DNA of 46,463 nt from Armatimonadota bacterium (GCA_020354555.1 CP070648.1:4775113-4821575), one strand, 5' to 3'. Shown: positions 17,790 through 25,857, counted from the first letter of the stretch. Notes: generated by a model from the letters alone, not told the origin. Program-made: numbers and translations.

Positions 17790-18272
17790 CTAGAACACAC
17801 CGGGGATGAGGCGGGCGGTGCGGCGGGCGTACTCCTGGTATTCATCGCCGTAGTGACGGGCGAGCAGTTCCTCCTCGACCTGGATGCGGTGACCGACCGC
17901 AGGCCACACACCGAGTCCCATGACTACGGCCGCCCACATGCTCTGGAACGCTATCGGTATGCCGAGGCAGACCAGGAGCATGCCGAGGTACGAGGGATGC
18001 CGCATGAAGCGGTACACCCCGCCGGTGATCAGGGGCTGCCCGTCCTTAACCTCCGCACGCAGCGACCACCATTTACCAAGCGCCCGCCCGGCGGCCATGC
18101 GCAGGATTAGCCCGACGAGCATGAGCAGCAAGCCGATGCCGGCGAGAAGCGGGCGTGGCGGCGCAAAGCCCCGAGCCGGCAGCGCGAGCAGCGCCACGAT
18201 CACCTCGCCGTAGTACGCCAGGCGCAGGGCGATGAGTGATCCGCGATCTGTGCCAGTCGTCTTTTCAGCCAT
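17790..18272 (-). CDS. Isoprenylcysteine carboxyl methyltransferase-like membrane methyltransferase
   Basis: A 160-residue integral membrane methyltransferase of the ICMT / phospholipid N-methyltransferase type. It shows three or four hydrophobic helices and the conserved C-terminal block GGVYRFMRHPSYLGM, then EEELLARHYGDEYQEYARR ending in IPGVF. Such proteins transfer a methyl group from S-adenosylmethionine to lipids or other membrane substrates; the bacterial substrates are mostly unknown. It converges with the 917-residue protein gene, with four bases between the stops, and lies 43 bases after the ImmA-like gene on the same strand. Confidence 0.8.
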   Translation of the reverse strand: MAEKTTGTDRGSLIALRLAYYGEVIVALLALPARGFAPPRPLLAGIGLLLMLVGLILRMAAGRALGKWWSLRAEVKDGQPLITGGVYRFMRHPSYLGMLLVCLGIPIAFQSMWAAVVMGLGVWPAVGHRIQVEEELLARHYGDEYQEYARRTARLIPGVF

Positions 18273-18315
18273 GGTCTATCGCCAGTGCTCCGAAGGCGCT
18301 TGACCGCAGCAGGTG

Positions 18316-18909
18316 CTATTTGGCGCTCCCGGTCGCCTTTCCCTGCTGTGGGAGATGGACCGCGCGCGAGCGCGGGCGCAGAATCTCGAGTTCATAGAGG
18401 CGCTTGCGCATTGCCGTAAGGCTGACGCCAAACCTCTGCGCCAACACCTCGACGAGCGCGTCGGGGTTCGTGCTGAAGCGACCGGCTTCGGCCATCATCA
18501 CATCCGCCGGCATCAGTATGCACGTCGCGAATCGGTTGGCGAGTCGCTCCACGCCGACCTGGGAGAGTTCCGTCGGGAAGCCCCGCTGCGCCGCCAACAG
18601 GCAGAACACCTCGCGCCAGGCGGCGAAAGCTTGCGCCTCGCGCTGCTCGTGCTCGGACACGGTGATCGCGTAGCCGTCGCCCCGGCGCACCCGCTTTCCT
18701 CGCGCGGGCGGCTCCACCATCCCGCGTTCGACGGTGATCCCGATGCGCGGCAGCAGCGAGCGGGGGTCGCGCGGCGGCGCGCCTGCTCTCAGCAGCTCCG
18801 CGAAGCGCTGGGCGAACGTCTCGACGTTCGTGCGGCGCACGTAGGCGAAGCGGCGCAGGAAACGATCCAATCGGCGATCCGTTTCAGAGCGAGGCGACGT
18901 TCTGTCCAT
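18316..18909 (-). CDS. ImmA/IrrE-like protein lacking the HExxH zinc motif
   Basis: A 197-residue protein. Its second half has the layout of the ImmA/IrrE (DUF955) family: the VERLANRFATCILMPADVM segment, then FGVSLTAMRKRLYELEIL. In active members an HExxH helix about 35 residues earlier binds zinc. Here that position reads AAWREVFCLLA, with no histidine pair, so the protein should not be a classical metalloprotease, although the downstream Glu is kept. The family cleaves or senses DNA-bound repressors in stress and mobile-element control. ATG 18909 has GGAG six bases upstream. A palindrome sits in its putative promoter. The family call is moderate. Confidence 0.55.
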   Translation of the reverse strand: MDRTSPRSETDRRLDRFLRRFAYVRRTNVETFAQRFAELLRAGAPPRDPRSLLPRIGITVERGMVEPPARGKRVRRGDGYAITVSEHEQREAQAFAAWREVFCLLAAQRGFPTELSQVGVERLANRFATCILMPADVMMAEAGRFSTNPDALVEVLAQRFGVSLTAMRKRLYELEILRPRSRAVHLPQQGKATGSAK

Positions 18910-18948
18910 TCCGGTCTCCGCTCTGCGGCAGGTAGCCGTCGCGCTGAT

Positions 18949-18978
18949 AGCGTATCACACCCAGCGCAGCGCTGTAAA
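18949..18978 (-). promoter_or_regulatory. Candidate promoter with internal palindrome, upstream of the ImmA-like gene
   Basis: On the minus strand TTTACA (18973-18978) and TACGCT (18949-18954), preceded by an extended TGA, are 18 bases apart. The perfect 13-base palindrome CAGCGCAGCGCTG at 18962-18974 fills the spacer and touches the -35 element, a position where a repressor would block transcription. The -10 match is poor. Confidence 0.35.
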
Positions 18979-19039
18979 CACATTGGCGCGGTGCAGGCAG
19001 CCTGCCGCCCGCCCGCCCGCTCTGCTTGGAGGTTGTCCT

Positions 19040-19756
19040 ATGCCAGAGATTACCGCGGAGGAGACCGAGCGTTTCCTGGATTATGTGAGCGTGTGGCTCG
19101 GCGGACTGCCGGCGCTGAAATGGGCCGAGGTGGAGCGCGAGGCCGGCGGCCCCGACAACATCGCGGTGCTGGCCGTGGATGTGACTAACGGCTTCTGCAA
19201 GCACGGGAACCTGGCGAGCAAACGAGTCGGCGCCATCGTCGAGCCAATCGTGCGCCTGTTTCGCGCAGCCCACGAGCGCGGCGTGCGCACGTTCATCCTG
19301 CCGCAGGACTGCCACCCGCCGGACTCCCCTGAGTTCGACGCCTACGGCCCGCACGCCGTGTGCGGCACGGACGAGGCGGAAACAGTCCGGGAGTTGAGAG
19401 ATCTGCCGTTTTCGAACATCTTCCGGATCATGCCTAAGCGCGCCATCAACGTCGCGATTGACACCGATCTCGAGCCGTGGCTTGAGAAAGCAGGCACGCC
19501 GGAGGCGGCCATCGTGACCGGCGACTGCACCGACCTCTGCGTCTACCAGTTGGCCACCTACCTCAAGTTCCGGTCGGACGCACGCGGCGAGAGGGCGCTC
19601 GTCGTGGTACCGCAGGACTGTGTGGACACGTACGATGTGACGGTCGAAGCGGCCGAGGCAGCAGGCATCATCCCCCACCCCGGCGAGCTGATGCACCGGC
19701 TGTTCCTCTACCACATGATGCTCAACGGCATCCGGGTGGTGCAGCGGATCGAGTAG
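19040..19756 (+). CDS. Isochorismatase/nicotinamidase-like cysteine hydrolase
   Basis: A 238-residue cysteine hydrolase of the isochorismatase superfamily. Asp47 (AVDVTNGF), Lys133 (KRAIN) and Cys167 (CTDLCV) fit the Asp-Lys-Cys triad of nicotinamidase-type enzymes, and the cis-peptide region GDCTDLC is recognisable. FILPQDCHPPDSPEF around residues 90-105 corresponds to the metal and substrate loop in nicotinamidases. The likely reaction is hydrolysis of an amide such as nicotinamide, but related N-carbamoyl hydrolases cannot be excluded. ATG 19040 was chosen over an upstream in-frame ATG at 18983 because GGAGG lies seven bases before it. Confidence 0.8.
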   Translation: MPEITAEETERFLDYVSVWLGGLPALKWAEVEREAGGPDNIAVLAVDVTNGFCKHGNLASKRVGAIVEPIVRLFRAAHERGVRTFILPQDCHPPDSPEFDAYGPHAVCGTDEAETVRELRDLPFSNIFRIMPKRAINVAIDTDLEPWLEKAGTPEAAIVTGDCTDLCVYQLATYLKFRSDARGERALVVVPQDCVDTYDVTVEAAEAAGIIPHPGELMHRLFLYHMMLNGIRVVQRIE

Positions 19757-19809
19757 GACCGGCTTGGCGGGCGCGCGTCACGAGACATCGGCGCGCTGCG
19801 TCGGTGCGA

Positions 19810-21228
19810 TCAGGCCGCTGCCTTTGCCGCAGGCGGACCCAACGCAGCCGCGACGGCGGTGCCGAGAAAGAGCCCGAACAGAAGGCCGACGACGAGATTG
19901 ACGACCAGCTTGGGGCGATCGTGGCGCTCCGGCGGCACCGCCTTGTCCAGCACCTCGAACACGGGCTGCTCTTGGAGTTCCCTGAGCCGCGCCGCCTCGA
20001 GCTGCGTGCCGATGGTGATGTACACCTGCTCCTGCGCACGCACCTCGCGCTGCAGCCTCGAGTAGTGGAGCAGTCGCTCCGGCAGCTCGCCGGAGCGGCC
20101 CTCGACTTGGTTGACCAACTCCTGCAGGCCCTGCACCCGTGCTTCCTGGCCAATCACCGCCGTCTCCAACGAGACGAGCTGCTCGAGCGCCGACGCATAC
20201 ACCGGGCTGCGCGTGCGCGTTTCGGCGGTGAGGGTCTTGCGCGCCTCGGAGGCGAGGCGGCTGCGCGTCTCCTCGATCCGGCTCTGCAGCCGCTTGACTT
20301 CGGGGTGCTCATCGCTGAGGTCGTGGCGAGCGGCGGCGAGCTGCACCTCGAGGCTGACCAACTCCGCGCGAATCGCAGCGGTCTCGGGGTTGTCCGAGAG
20401 CGTCTCGCTCGTCATCTCCCACGGCACGGCATAGACGGACCCCGACTCTGATCCTTGCGGATTCTCGGCGGCGAGACGACTGAGCTGCGTGACCAATTCA
20501 GCGCGCCGCCGCTGCGCCGACTCGAGTTCGACCTCAGCGGTCGCCTGCTCGATGCGGATGTCCGCGAGCTTCTCCAGTATCGGCGCCACTTCATCGGGCG
20601 CGAGCAGCGCTTCGCCGCGCTTCTGGTAGTCCTCCAACTCGGCCTCGAAAGTCCTGAGGTCTGTCTCGGCCTGGGCCACGCGCCGCTCGAGAAACTCGCG
20701 CTCGCCGCGTGCGCGCGAGACCGTGCCCTCGCGGTAGACGCGCTCGACAATCCGCGCGTAGGCATTGGCGAGGTCGGCGGAGAGACGCGGGTCGGTCGTG
20801 TCGACGCGAATCAGCAGCAGCCCCTCGGGAGTAATCGCCGTCCACGTGGAGTCGCGCAGTTGATCCGTGGCGTCCTGGAAGGTTTCGGTCTCAAAACGCT
20901 CCTGCAAGCCGTACTCGCGACAGATCTCCGCGCGCGCGGAGTAGCTGTCGGCGATTGCCTTGCACAGCGACGCCGCCGCCGACGACGGGCCCAACCTGGC
21001 GAGAGCCGCCGACACGCCCGCCGCTTGCCCCAGCGATCCGAGGGCTGCGGTCAGTCCCGTATCGCGCGACTCGGGGAAGAAGACGCTGGTCTGAGCGCGG
21101 TAGATCTTGGGCAGCGCGATGGTCACCGCGCCGGCCGTGACGACGCAGACAACGGTGACCAGTGCCACCAGCACCTTGCGGCGCCAGACCACCCGGATCA
21201 GTTGCGTCAGTGAGAACTCGTCTGCCAT
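19810..21228 (-). CDS. Wzz/GumC-type polysaccharide co-polymerase (chain-length determinant)
   Basis: A 472-residue inner-membrane protein of the polysaccharide co-polymerase family. It has a first transmembrane helix at about residues 19-42 (VLVALVTVVCVVTAGAVTIAL) and the Wzz-type stretch IYRAQTSVFFP. A long coiled-coil of Glu/Arg/Ala-rich helices runs from about 165 to 400, and the C-terminal Pro-rich VLDKAVPPERHDRPK precedes a second helix (~440-462). There is no attached tyrosine-kinase domain. It controls polymer length and export together with an outer-membrane Wza-like channel. ATG 21228 follows the wza-like stop by one base (TGATATG), so its ribosome binding site (AGGA) lies inside that gene and translation is coupled. 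Confidence 0.88.
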   Translation of the reverse strand: MADEFSLTQLIRVVWRRKVLVALVTVVCVVTAGAVTIALPKIYRAQTSVFFPESRDTGLTAALGSLGQAAGVSAALARLGPSSAAASLCKAIADSYSARAEICREYGLQERFETETFQDATDQLRDSTWTAITPEGLLLIRVDTTDPRLSADLANAYARIVERVYREGTVSRARGEREFLERRVAQAETDLRTFEAELEDYQKRGEALLAPDEVAPILEKLADIRIEQATAEVELESAQRRRAELVTQLSRLAAENPQGSESGSVYAVPWEMTSETLSDNPETAAIRAELVSLEVQLAAARHDLSDEHPEVKRLQSRIEETRSRLASEARKTLTAETRTRSPVYASALEQLVSLETAVIGQEARVQGLQELVNQVEGRSGELPERLLHYSRLQREVRAQEQVYITIGTQLEAARLRELQEQPVFEVLDKAVPPERHDRPKLVVNLVVGLLFGLFLGTAVAAALGPPAAKAAA

Positions 21229-21229
21229 A

Positions 21230-22381
21230 TCAGAATATCCTGATGGCGGCCACAATGCCGGTCAGGACCTGGCCCAGGGAACCCCAGTCCTGCACGGTGG
21301 CGATGCGCCGTCCGGGAACGAAGATGACATCGCCTTGTGCGACGAGCGGCGGGGCGCCTTTGGCTCGTCCCGTCATGAACTTGGCGAGGTCCACAGGTAT
21401 CGTGCGCGGCTCGGCGTTGCCGCGGCGGACGATGACCACTCGATCGAGCACCGCGCGATTGGTCGCGCCCCCAGCGAGGCCGATGTAATCTATGACCGTC
21501 CGGTTCTCCTCGAACGGCTTCGCGCCGGGCTGTGCTACTTCTCCGGCCAGGTAGACATCCGTGAGCCGACTCACCAGGCGCACGGTATCCCCGAAGATGA
21601 GCGGCGGGTCCGCATCCCCGCCCGGATCCGCCAGAGCCGCCCGAGGGTTCACCTCGATGGTCTGGGGCTCACCGTCAGGCGTCGGGCGCTCGATAACCGC
21701 GCGCTCGGGATCAGCCGCCGCCGTCAGGCCGCCGGCCATAACGAGGACATGGCTGAGTCGGTCCCCATGGAGCAGTTCGTACACGGCAGGCGCTTGGGCG
21801 GGCCCGATCACGGTGACCCACCGCTCGCGCGTCGCGACATATACCACGTCCTGCGGGTGCAGGACGACGTCCTGGTCGCTGCGGCCGAGACTGAGTATCG
21901 CGTACAGGTCAATCGGGCCGATTTCTTGCCCGCCACGCACAAGGGAGACCCGCCGCGACGATGCCTGCGGCAGCAGGCCGCCAGCCTGCGTCACCGCCTG
22001 GGACAGCAAGGGGCGCTCATCCGGCAAACGCTGCTCCCCCGGCTCCGCCACCTGCCCCAGTACGGAGACCACGATCTCCTTGCGCTCGGTCACGAGCACG
22101 ACCACTTGCACCTGGCCGACATAGTATCGCTCCAACTCGCGCGCGATCTCGGCCTCCAGCTCGACGGGGGTCTTTCCCTCCGCGGCGAAGGCGCCCGTGG
22201 GGGGAACGTAGATGCGCCCGTCCACAGACACGACGCTGTCGAGCGACAACTGCGTCTGCTCGGTGCGCACTTCGATGGTAACGCTGTCGCCGGGACCGAG
22301 GGTGTACGCGAGGGCCAGGGTCGGCGTCAATGCGATGAGCAGTCCGAGCGCAACTCGTAGATGGAATCTGACGCAACTCAC
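21230..22381 (-). CDS. Wza-like polysaccharide export protein with SLBB domains
   Basis: A 383-residue secreted protein. GTG 22381 is preceded by GGGGAGG and gives a signal peptide (VALGLLIALTPTLALA). No lipobox cysteine is visible, unlike E. coli Wza. The polysaccharide-export domain begins YTLGPGDSVTIEV. At least two or three SLBB repeats follow (VLGQVAEPGEQ, VIGPAQAPAVYEL, LAGEVAQPGAKPF), and the C-terminus ends with a possible amphipathic helix (VLTGIVAAIRIF). The family forms the outer-membrane channel for capsule or exopolysaccharide. It is the first gene of a two-gene operon with the chain-length determinant; no glycosyltransferases are adjacent. Confidence 0.88.
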   Translation of the reverse strand: MSCVRFHLRVALGLLIALTPTLALAYTLGPGDSVTIEVRTEQTQLSLDSVVSVDGRIYVPPTGAFAAEGKTPVELEAEIARELERYYVGQVQVVVLVTERKEIVVSVLGQVAEPGEQRLPDERPLLSQAVTQAGGLLPQASSRRVSLVRGGQEIGPIDLYAILSLGRSDQDVVLHPQDVVYVATRERWVTVIGPAQAPAVYELLHGDRLSHVLVMAGGLTAAADPERAVIERPTPDGEPQTIEVNPRAALADPGGDADPPLIFGDTVRLVSRLTDVYLAGEVAQPGAKPFEENRTVIDYIGLAGGATNRAVLDRVVIVRRGNAEPRTIPVDLAKFMTGRAKGAPPLVAQGDVIFVPGRRIATVQDWGSLGQVLTGIVAAIRIF

Positions 22382-22407
22382 GTGCTTTCGCCTCCCCGAT
22401 GCTTGAG

Positions 22408-22437
22408 AGTATAGGGAAACGCGCTGCTCCGTGTCAA
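22408..22437 (-). promoter_or_regulatory. Near-consensus sigma-70 promoter for the wza/wzz pair
   Basis: On the minus strand a perfect TTGACA (22432-22437) and TATACT (22408-22413) are 18 bases apart. Transcription would start near 22401, leaving a leader of about 20 bases that contains GGGGAGG before GTG 22381. This is the strongest housekeeping promoter I see in the window. Confidence 0.75.
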
Positions 22438-22581
22438 GGGAGCGGCGGATCCGGGCCGTCGTACCGATTTCGCCGCAGCGCCGCACAGTCACGGCGAGGA
22501 AAGGCGCCAGTACGGGGCGAAGAGACGAGGGCGCGCGGCAGGCACCGTGCGGGGTGAAGCCGGAGCGAGGGAGGAGTCGAG

Positions 22582-22923
22582 ATGCGGATCGTTGACGCGA
22601 TGGATGTCGAAGCCAAGCCGGTAGCTATGGAGGGGGCGAAGGGCGTCGCGATGCGCGTGCTCATCGGGCCTGAGATGGGCGCGCCGAGTTTCGTGATGCG
22701 CATGTTCGAGGTCGAGCCCGGCGGTAATACCCCGCTGCACCAACATGCCTGGGAGCACGAGGTGTTCGTTCTCGCGGGGCAGGGGGAAGTGGCTTCCCCG
22801 GACGAGCGCAGACCGCTGCGGGCCGGAACCGCGGCGTTCGTCCCCGGCGGCGAAACGCATCAGTTCGTCAACCCCGGGAGTGACGTGCTGCGCTTCCTGT
22901 GCCTGATACCGGCCGAAGGCTAG
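22582..22923 (+). CDS. Small single-domain cupin
   Basis: A 113-residue cupin. Motif 1 is GGNTPLHQHAWEHEVFVLAGQG (split by a turn), with His/His/Glu metal ligands in HQHAWEHE. Motif 2 is PGGETHQFVNPG with the fourth ligand His. Single cupins of this size are small-molecule binding, isomerase or dioxygenase proteins. The start ATG 22582 follows GGGAGGAG. It is the first of three plus-strand genes (cupin, MttB-like, YhcH-like) and is divergent from the wza promoter. Confidence 0.8.
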   Translation: MRIVDAMDVEAKPVAMEGAKGVAMRVLIGPEMGAPSFVMRMFEVEPGGNTPLHQHAWEHEVFVLAGQGEVASPDERRPLRAGTAAFVPGGETHQFVNPGSDVLRFLCLIPAEG

Positions 22924-22927
22924 CCTG

Positions 22928-22954
22928 CCGGCGCGTATCCGGCGGGCGCCGGAT
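22928..22954 (+). terminator. Overlapping hairpins after the cupin gene
   Basis: CCGGCGC (22928-22934) pairs with GCGCCGG (22946-22952). Alternatively ATCCGG (22937-22942) pairs with CCGGAT (22949-22954). The two stems exclude each other. There is no T-tract, so this may attenuate rather than end transcription before the MttB-like gene. Confidence 0.3.
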
Positions 22955-23037
22955 CCCGGAGCGGCAGCGCCGCTCAATGCCCTGTGCGGAACCGAGGCGC
23001 AAGGAACGCCCCGATCGCAATGAATCGGAGCCCAAAG

Positions 23038-24474
23038 ATGAACCGCTGTCTCGATATTCTCACCGACGACCAGCTTGACCAGCTTGCCGATGCCGCGTTG
23101 ACCGTGCTCGAGCGTGCGGGCGTGATGTTCCAGTCCGACGCGATTCTGGATGCGCTCCAGTCCGCGGGGGCGGAGGTGGATAGACACGCGCAGCGGGCGC
23201 GTTTCCCGCGCCAGGTGATCGAAACCGTCGTCGCGCATCAGAAGCAGCGCGCGCCGACAACGGCGTTCTGGGAGCCCGCGTCGCCCGACGGCGCACTCCC
23301 CGGCATCGCGCTCCAGATCGCGCAGTTCTACTACGACCACGAGGGAGGCGAACGACGGCCGGGCAATCGCGATGACCTGGTGCGGATGGTGCAGTTCGGC
23401 GACGCGCTGGATGAGCGCGAGTCGGTGTCGCACGTCCTTATCATGCGCGAGCAACCGCCGCCGGTAGAGCCGCTGGAGGCGGCGCTGGTGCTGCTCGAAC
23501 ACACGGCGCGCCCGGGTCATGTGTACCCGCACTTCGCGTCTCAGTTTCCGTACCTCGAAGAAATCGGCGAGATCTGCGCTGGCGACTCCAACCGGTTCCT
23601 GACCGGCGGCGTCTTCATGGTATCGCCGCTGCGGATGGACCGCCGTTCTGCGGATTACATGGTGGACATGTCGCGCCGCAAACTGGCGCGCGGCGTCGGC
23701 ACGCAGCCGGTCAGCGGCGTCTCCGCGCCGGTCACACGAGCAGGCGTGATCGTCGTCGCCGCTGCGGACATACTCGCGGGCTGGGCGGCGGCGCTCGCGC
23801 TCGACCCGGACCTGCCGGTGTCGGGCGGCATCTGCTCGGGGTCGGTGGACATGGCGACGGGCAATGTCAGCTTCTGCTCGCCCGAGGCGATGGTGCAGGA
23901 CATCGGGTGCGTCGAGTTATTCCGCCGCCGCTTCGGCGGGCGCGTCGGTGTCGCCGGCGGCGCGGATTACACTAATGCGAAGTCCCCGGGCTACCAGGCG
24001 GGCTTCGAGAAGGCGTTCGAGGCGCTGACTATCGCGGCGCATACCGGCTCGCATCCGCACTTGGGCGCCGGCTTGCTCGATTCGGGCAAGACGTTTTCGC
24101 CGCTGCAACTGCTCATTGACCGCGAGCTGCAGAGCTGTCTGTGGCGATTCGCGGCCGGCGCGCCGGTGGACGAGGAGAGCATCGCACTCGACACGATTCT
24201 CGACATCGGCTCCGGCATCGAGTCGTCGTATCTGGAAGCGGAGCATACGCTGCGGCATTATCGCCAGAACCTGTGGTTTCCGGCGCTGTTGGATCGCGGC
24301 GTGTGGCGAAGCGAACGCGAGGAGGAACACCCGGATCGGCGGCTGCTCGAGCGCGCGCAGAAGCAGTTCGACGAAGTAATAGCGCGCTATCGCCCGCCCG
24401 ACGTGGATCGAGACATGCTGGCGAAGGTGAAGCAAGTCGTCGACCGCGCGCGACGCGAGCTGCTGGAGAGTTGA
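23038..24474 (+). CDS. MttB-family (trimethylamine methyltransferase-like) protein without pyrrolysine
   Basis: A 478-residue member of the MttB superfamily, which moves a methyl group from quaternary or tertiary amines to a corrinoid protein. The family N-terminus LTDDQLDQLADAALTVLERAGV is present in two halves. The region that holds pyrrolysine in methanogen MttB reads QAGFEKAF here, with Phe323 at the candidate position, so it belongs to the non-Pyl branch (glycine-betaine or carnitine-type enzymes). No in-frame TAG occurs. ATG 23038 is chosen because GGAG lies seven bases upstream; in-frame GTG 22984 and ATG 23020 are alternatives. No corrinoid protein or reactivase gene is adjacent, so the substrate and methyl acceptor are unknown. 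Confidence 0.82.
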   Translation: MNRCLDILTDDQLDQLADAALTVLERAGVMFQSDAILDALQSAGAEVDRHAQRARFPRQVIETVVAHQKQRAPTTAFWEPASPDGALPGIALQIAQFYYDHEGGERRPGNRDDLVRMVQFGDALDERESVSHVLIMREQPPPVEPLEAALVLLEHTARPGHVYPHFASQFPYLEEIGEICAGDSNRFLTGGVFMVSPLRMDRRSADYMVDMSRRKLARGVGTQPVSGVSAPVTRAGVIVVAAADILAGWAAALALDPDLPVSGGICSGSVDMATGNVSFCSPEAMVQDIGCVELFRRRFGGRVGVAGGADYTNAKSPGYQAGFEKAFEALTIAAHTGSHPHLGAGLLDSGKTFSPLQLLIDRELQSCLWRFAAGAPVDEESIALDTILDIGSGIESSYLEAEHTLRHYRQNLWFPALLDRGVWRSEREEEHPDRRLLERAQKQFDEVIARYRPPDVDRDMLAKVKQVVDRARRELLES

Positions 24475-24536
24475 GTCCGGGCGCGAAAGCGACGCGAGGC
24501 GAGAGGCGCTGTGGCGCGTCATGGGAGGGCAGGCCG

Positions 24537-24989
24537 ATGATTGTTGATGAGCTGAAGAACTGGCGGCGATACGCGCAGCTGGCCGAGCTGAGGCCGGCGT
24601 TCGAGTGGCTGGAGCAGCATGCGGGCGAGGACCTACCGGAGGGCCGCATCGAGATCGACGGCGCTCGTCTTTTTGCACTGCCGCAGAGCTACGCGCCCAA
24701 GCCGGTCGAGGGCAGTCTGTTCGAGGCCCACCGGCGGTATGCTGATGTGCAGTACATCGCCGCCGGCACGGAAATGATCGGCTACGCGCCGACCGAAACG
24801 CTGACGGTTGAGACGCCCCACGACGCGGGGAAAGACATCGCGTTCTACGCGCGGCCTAGCCGGTACACACCGGTCGCGTTGACTGCCGGCATGTTTGCCG
24901 TTTTCTACCCCGAAGATGCGCACATGCCGTGCTGCCGGCTCGATTCCGATGCGATCGTGCGCAAGCTAGTGATCAAGATCGCGCTGTAG
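24537..24989 (+). CDS. YhcH/YjgK/YiaL family protein
   Basis: A 150-residue protein of the YhcH/YjgK/YiaL (DUF386, EbgC-like) family. It has the signature FEAHRRYADVQYIAAGTE, then YTPVALTAGMFAVFYPEDAHMPC, where the EAHRRYxDVQ and FPxDxHMPC blocks line a metal-binding pocket. Family members are linked to sugar or sialic acid catabolism (YhcH) or associate with beta-galactosidase (EbgC). ATG 24537 has GGGAGG eight bases upstream. It is the last gene of the plus-strand cluster, 62 bases after the MttB-like gene, which suggests the cluster serves catabolism of a small sugar- or amine-like compound. Confidence 0.85.
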   Translation: MIVDELKNWRRYAQLAELRPAFEWLEQHAGEDLPEGRIEIDGARLFALPQSYAPKPVEGSLFEAHRRYADVQYIAAGTEMIGYAPTETLTVETPHDAGKDIAFYARPSRYTPVALTAGMFAVFYPEDAHMPCCRLDSDAIVRKLVIKIAL

Positions 24990-25021
24990 GCGGGGCGTCG
25001 CGGCCGGCCGTCTTGCGCCAA

Positions 25022-25057
25022 CGGACGCGGGCCAATGCCGCGCCGTACGGGCGTCCG
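25022..25057. terminator. Inverted repeat between convergent genes
   Basis: CGGACGC (25022-25028) pairs with GCGTCCG (25051-25057), and an inner stem CGCGG/CCGCG (25026-25030, 25038-25042) overlaps it. It lies between the convergent YhcH-like and cupin genes, a natural place for a bidirectional terminator, but it has no T-tract. Confidence 0.3.
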
Positions 25058-25058
25058 G

Positions 25059-25397
25059 TCAGTCCACCGCTTCTTTATCCTCCGGCAGGTAGGGGCACTT
25101 GATGAAGATGATGCGGGTGTCCTGGTCGCTATCGTTGATGATGTCGTGGGCCTCGCCCGGGTCGAGGCGGAAGACATCGCCGGGTGTGACGCGGTGCTGG
25201 GCCCCGTCCACGACCATGATCGGCGCGCCCGATTCGAAGTAAAACGTCTCTTCGACCTCGCGGTGGCGATGGGCGCCGAGCGTCTGCCCGGGATGGAAGA
25301 CGATGACGCCCCACTCGTGTTTCGGCCCGCGGATGAAGTACTTCGGGCCGCTGTCGCCGAAGCGGAACTCACACTCGAACTCGTTGACGCGCTGCAT
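25059..25397 (-). CDS. Small cupin protein, last gene of a sigma-factor operon
   Basis: A 112-residue cupin. Motif 1 is GQTLGAHRHREVEETFYFESG, in two parts, with ligands in HRHREVEE. Motif 2 is PGDVFRLDPGEAHDIIN. No catalytic assignment is possible from the fold alone. It starts 19 bases after the anti-sigma gene on the same strand and has its own GGAGG before ATG 25397. It is therefore probably co-transcribed with the sigma and anti-sigma genes and could be a ligand-binding or output component. Confidence 0.8.
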   Translation of the reverse strand: MQRVNEFECEFRFGDSGPKYFIRGPKHEWGVIVFHPGQTLGAHRHREVEETFYFESGAPIMVVDGAQHRVTPGDVFRLDPGEAHDIINDSDQDTRIIFIKCPYLPEDKEAVD

Positions 25398-25416
25398 CCC
25401 AATCCTCCCTGGCGTA

Positions 25417-25857
25417 TCAGTATTGGGTTCCGTAGAGGAGCGAGGCCAGTATCGCGATTCCGCCGCAGAGCACGATGACGGCGGCGCTTCCGAGATTGAC
25501 GGTGAACTGCAGCAATGTGACCGATACCCCAGCAGCGGCGTGGCCGACAGCGCCCGCGGCGAGCAGGGCGAGGGCGAACCCGGCGTATGTGATGCCGTCG
25601 AGCCATCGGGGCACCGGCAGCAAGCCCGCGCGGCCGGCTTTCGCTATCGCCCGACTGAGGATCGCCGCACGCAGTTCGGCCGGCGGCTCGGCCAGCGGCT
25701 CCGCCGACAAGCCATGGTCGAGAGCGCGCAAGGACTCGAACTCGAGCCGGCATGCGTCACAACCGCTCACGTGCCGCTCGATCCCCCGCGCCTCCCGTTC
25801 GGTCAGCGCGCCGTCCGCGAACGCCTGCAGACGGCTCTGAACGCGGCTACATCTCAT
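25417..25857 (-). CDS. Anti-sigma factor with zinc finger and three membrane helices
   Basis: A 146-residue protein with an N-terminal anti-sigma zinc finger (RLQAFADGALT, then HVSGCDAC as HxxxCxxC). It is followed by two or three hydrophobic segments (ITYAGFALALLAAGAVGHAAAG, then AAVIVLCGGIAILASLLYG). It overlaps the sigma gene by 11 bases (25847-25857), so translation is coupled. It should hold the adjacent ECF factor at the membrane. It has no periplasmic domain of note, so sensing may use its membrane part or another protein. Confidence 0.85.
   Translation of the reverse strand: MRCSRVQSRLQAFADGALTEREARGIERHVSGCDACRLEFESLRALDHGLSAEPLAEPPAELRAAILSRAIAKAGRAGLLPVPRWLDGITYAGFALALLAAGAVGHAAAGVSVTLLQFTVNLGSAAVIVLCGGIAILASLLYGTQY

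Noticed and set aside
16454-17911. 485-codon minus-strand frame opposite the 917-residue protein
   Set aside because: Low-complexity Arg/Pro/His composition and overlap with a well-supported gene coupled to the anti-sigma gene.
21107-22360. 417-codon plus-strand frame opposite the Wza-like gene
   Set aside because: The minus strand encodes clear polysaccharide-export and SLBB motifs with a promoter; the plus frame is Arg/His-rich with no motifs.
22984-24474. Pyrrolysine (in-frame TAG) in the MttB-like gene
   Set aside because: The frame has no internal TAG, and TAG ends many genes in the window.
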